In this document: piece by piece, positions 5,842-6,009 of the stretch
Layout: each line of letters starts with the position of its first letter
Numbering within the stretch: position 1 is the first letter of the stretch
NCBI GenBank assembly: GCA_023422485.1
Contig: JAGTAM010000544.1
Span: 1-6,009, forward strand
Length of the DNA: 6,009 bases
Source of the DNA: Pseudomonadota bacterium
Lineage (GTDB): Bacteria > Pseudomonadota > Alphaproteobacteria > Rhizobiales > Beijerinckiaceae
Direction: 5' to 3'
Translations under genes and position numbers: made by a program
Notes under the pieces: model-generated
Seen by the model: the letters and a program-made list of their open reading frames with translations, nothing else
Told to the model about the DNA's origin: nothing
The model's database searches: none

Positions 5842-6009
5842 GCGGCGCCACCCTCACCCATATCGACCGGACCGGCGCGGCGAACATGGTCGACGTCTCC
5901 GACAAGGCCGCGACCTCGCGCACGGCGGTTGCCGAGGGCGTGGTGGTGATGCGGCCCGAGACTTTGGCACTGATCCGCGAGGGTGACGCCAAGAAGGGCG
6001 ACGTCATCG
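5838..6009 (+). CDS. moaC: Cyclic pyranopterin monophosphate synthase (MoaC), 3' end outside window
   Basis: With GTG at 5838 as start, 57 residues are readable before the window ends: MSGATLTHID, then NMVDVSDKAATSRTAVAEG (16-34), VVMRPETLALI (36-46) and KKGDVI (52-57). This closely follows the N-terminus of E. coli MoaC (LTHIN, MVDVSAKAETVREARAEA, MRSETLAMI, HHKGDV); Lys53 matches the active-site Lys51 there. MoaC, with MoaA, converts GTP to cyclic pyranopterin monophosphate, the first stage of molybdenum cofactor synthesis. The GTG shares bases with the trpC TGA (GTGA, 5838-5841), pointing to translational coupling; the Shine-Dalgarno is weak (GGGGA, 5823-5827, 10 bases away). An internal ATG at 5886 would cut off conserved sequence, so GTG is preferred. 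In related bacteria moeA often follows. The His and Asp active-site residues expected further on are outside the window. Confidence 0.93.
   Translation, partial: MSGATLTHIDRTGAANMVDVSDKAATSRTAVAEGVVVMRPETLALIREGDAKKGDVI

Overview
The window is high-GC, densely coding DNA with all genes on the + strand. It looks like the chromosome of an alphaproteobacterium of the Rhizobiales type. Protein character and unfused trpE and trpG make Methylobacteriaceae (Methylobacterium/Methylorubrum) a reasonable guess, but that is inference and no species is assigned. The gene order, a PpiD-like periplasmic folding factor, then trpE, trpG, trpD, trpC and moaC, matches an arrangement known in this class, where moeA and lexA often follow.

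Layout: positions 1-1463 hold the 3' part of a PpiD/SurA_N-type gene that begins before the window. After 8 bases comes trpE (1472-2992). A 152-base gap contains a perfect 24-bp inverted repeat (3055-3120) with a strong Shine-Dalgarno-like sequence inside its right arm. trpG (3145-3741) follows, then a 94-base gap with a C/G-rich imperfect hairpin and a small overlapping alternative hairpin. trpD is at 3836-4849. A 134-base gap with imperfect direct and inverted repeats precedes trpC (4984-5841). The trpC stop overlaps the GTG start of moaC (5838 to the window end, incomplete).

Function: TrpE and TrpG form anthranilate synthase (chorismate plus glutamine to anthranilate). TrpD adds phosphoribosyl from PRPP, and TrpC closes the ring to indole-3-glycerol phosphate. 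TrpF and TrpBA are not here, so the pathway is split. MoaC belongs to molybdenum cofactor synthesis and is joined to the trp genes only by position and probable translational coupling. The catalytic and ligand residues that can be judged in the four Trp enzymes and in the visible part of MoaC look intact.

I see no mobile gene, CRISPR array, RNA gene or new multi-gene system. The notable content is in the three intergenic gaps, above all the trpE-trpG hairpin, and in the apparent loss of parvulin catalytic histidines in the PpiD-like protein.
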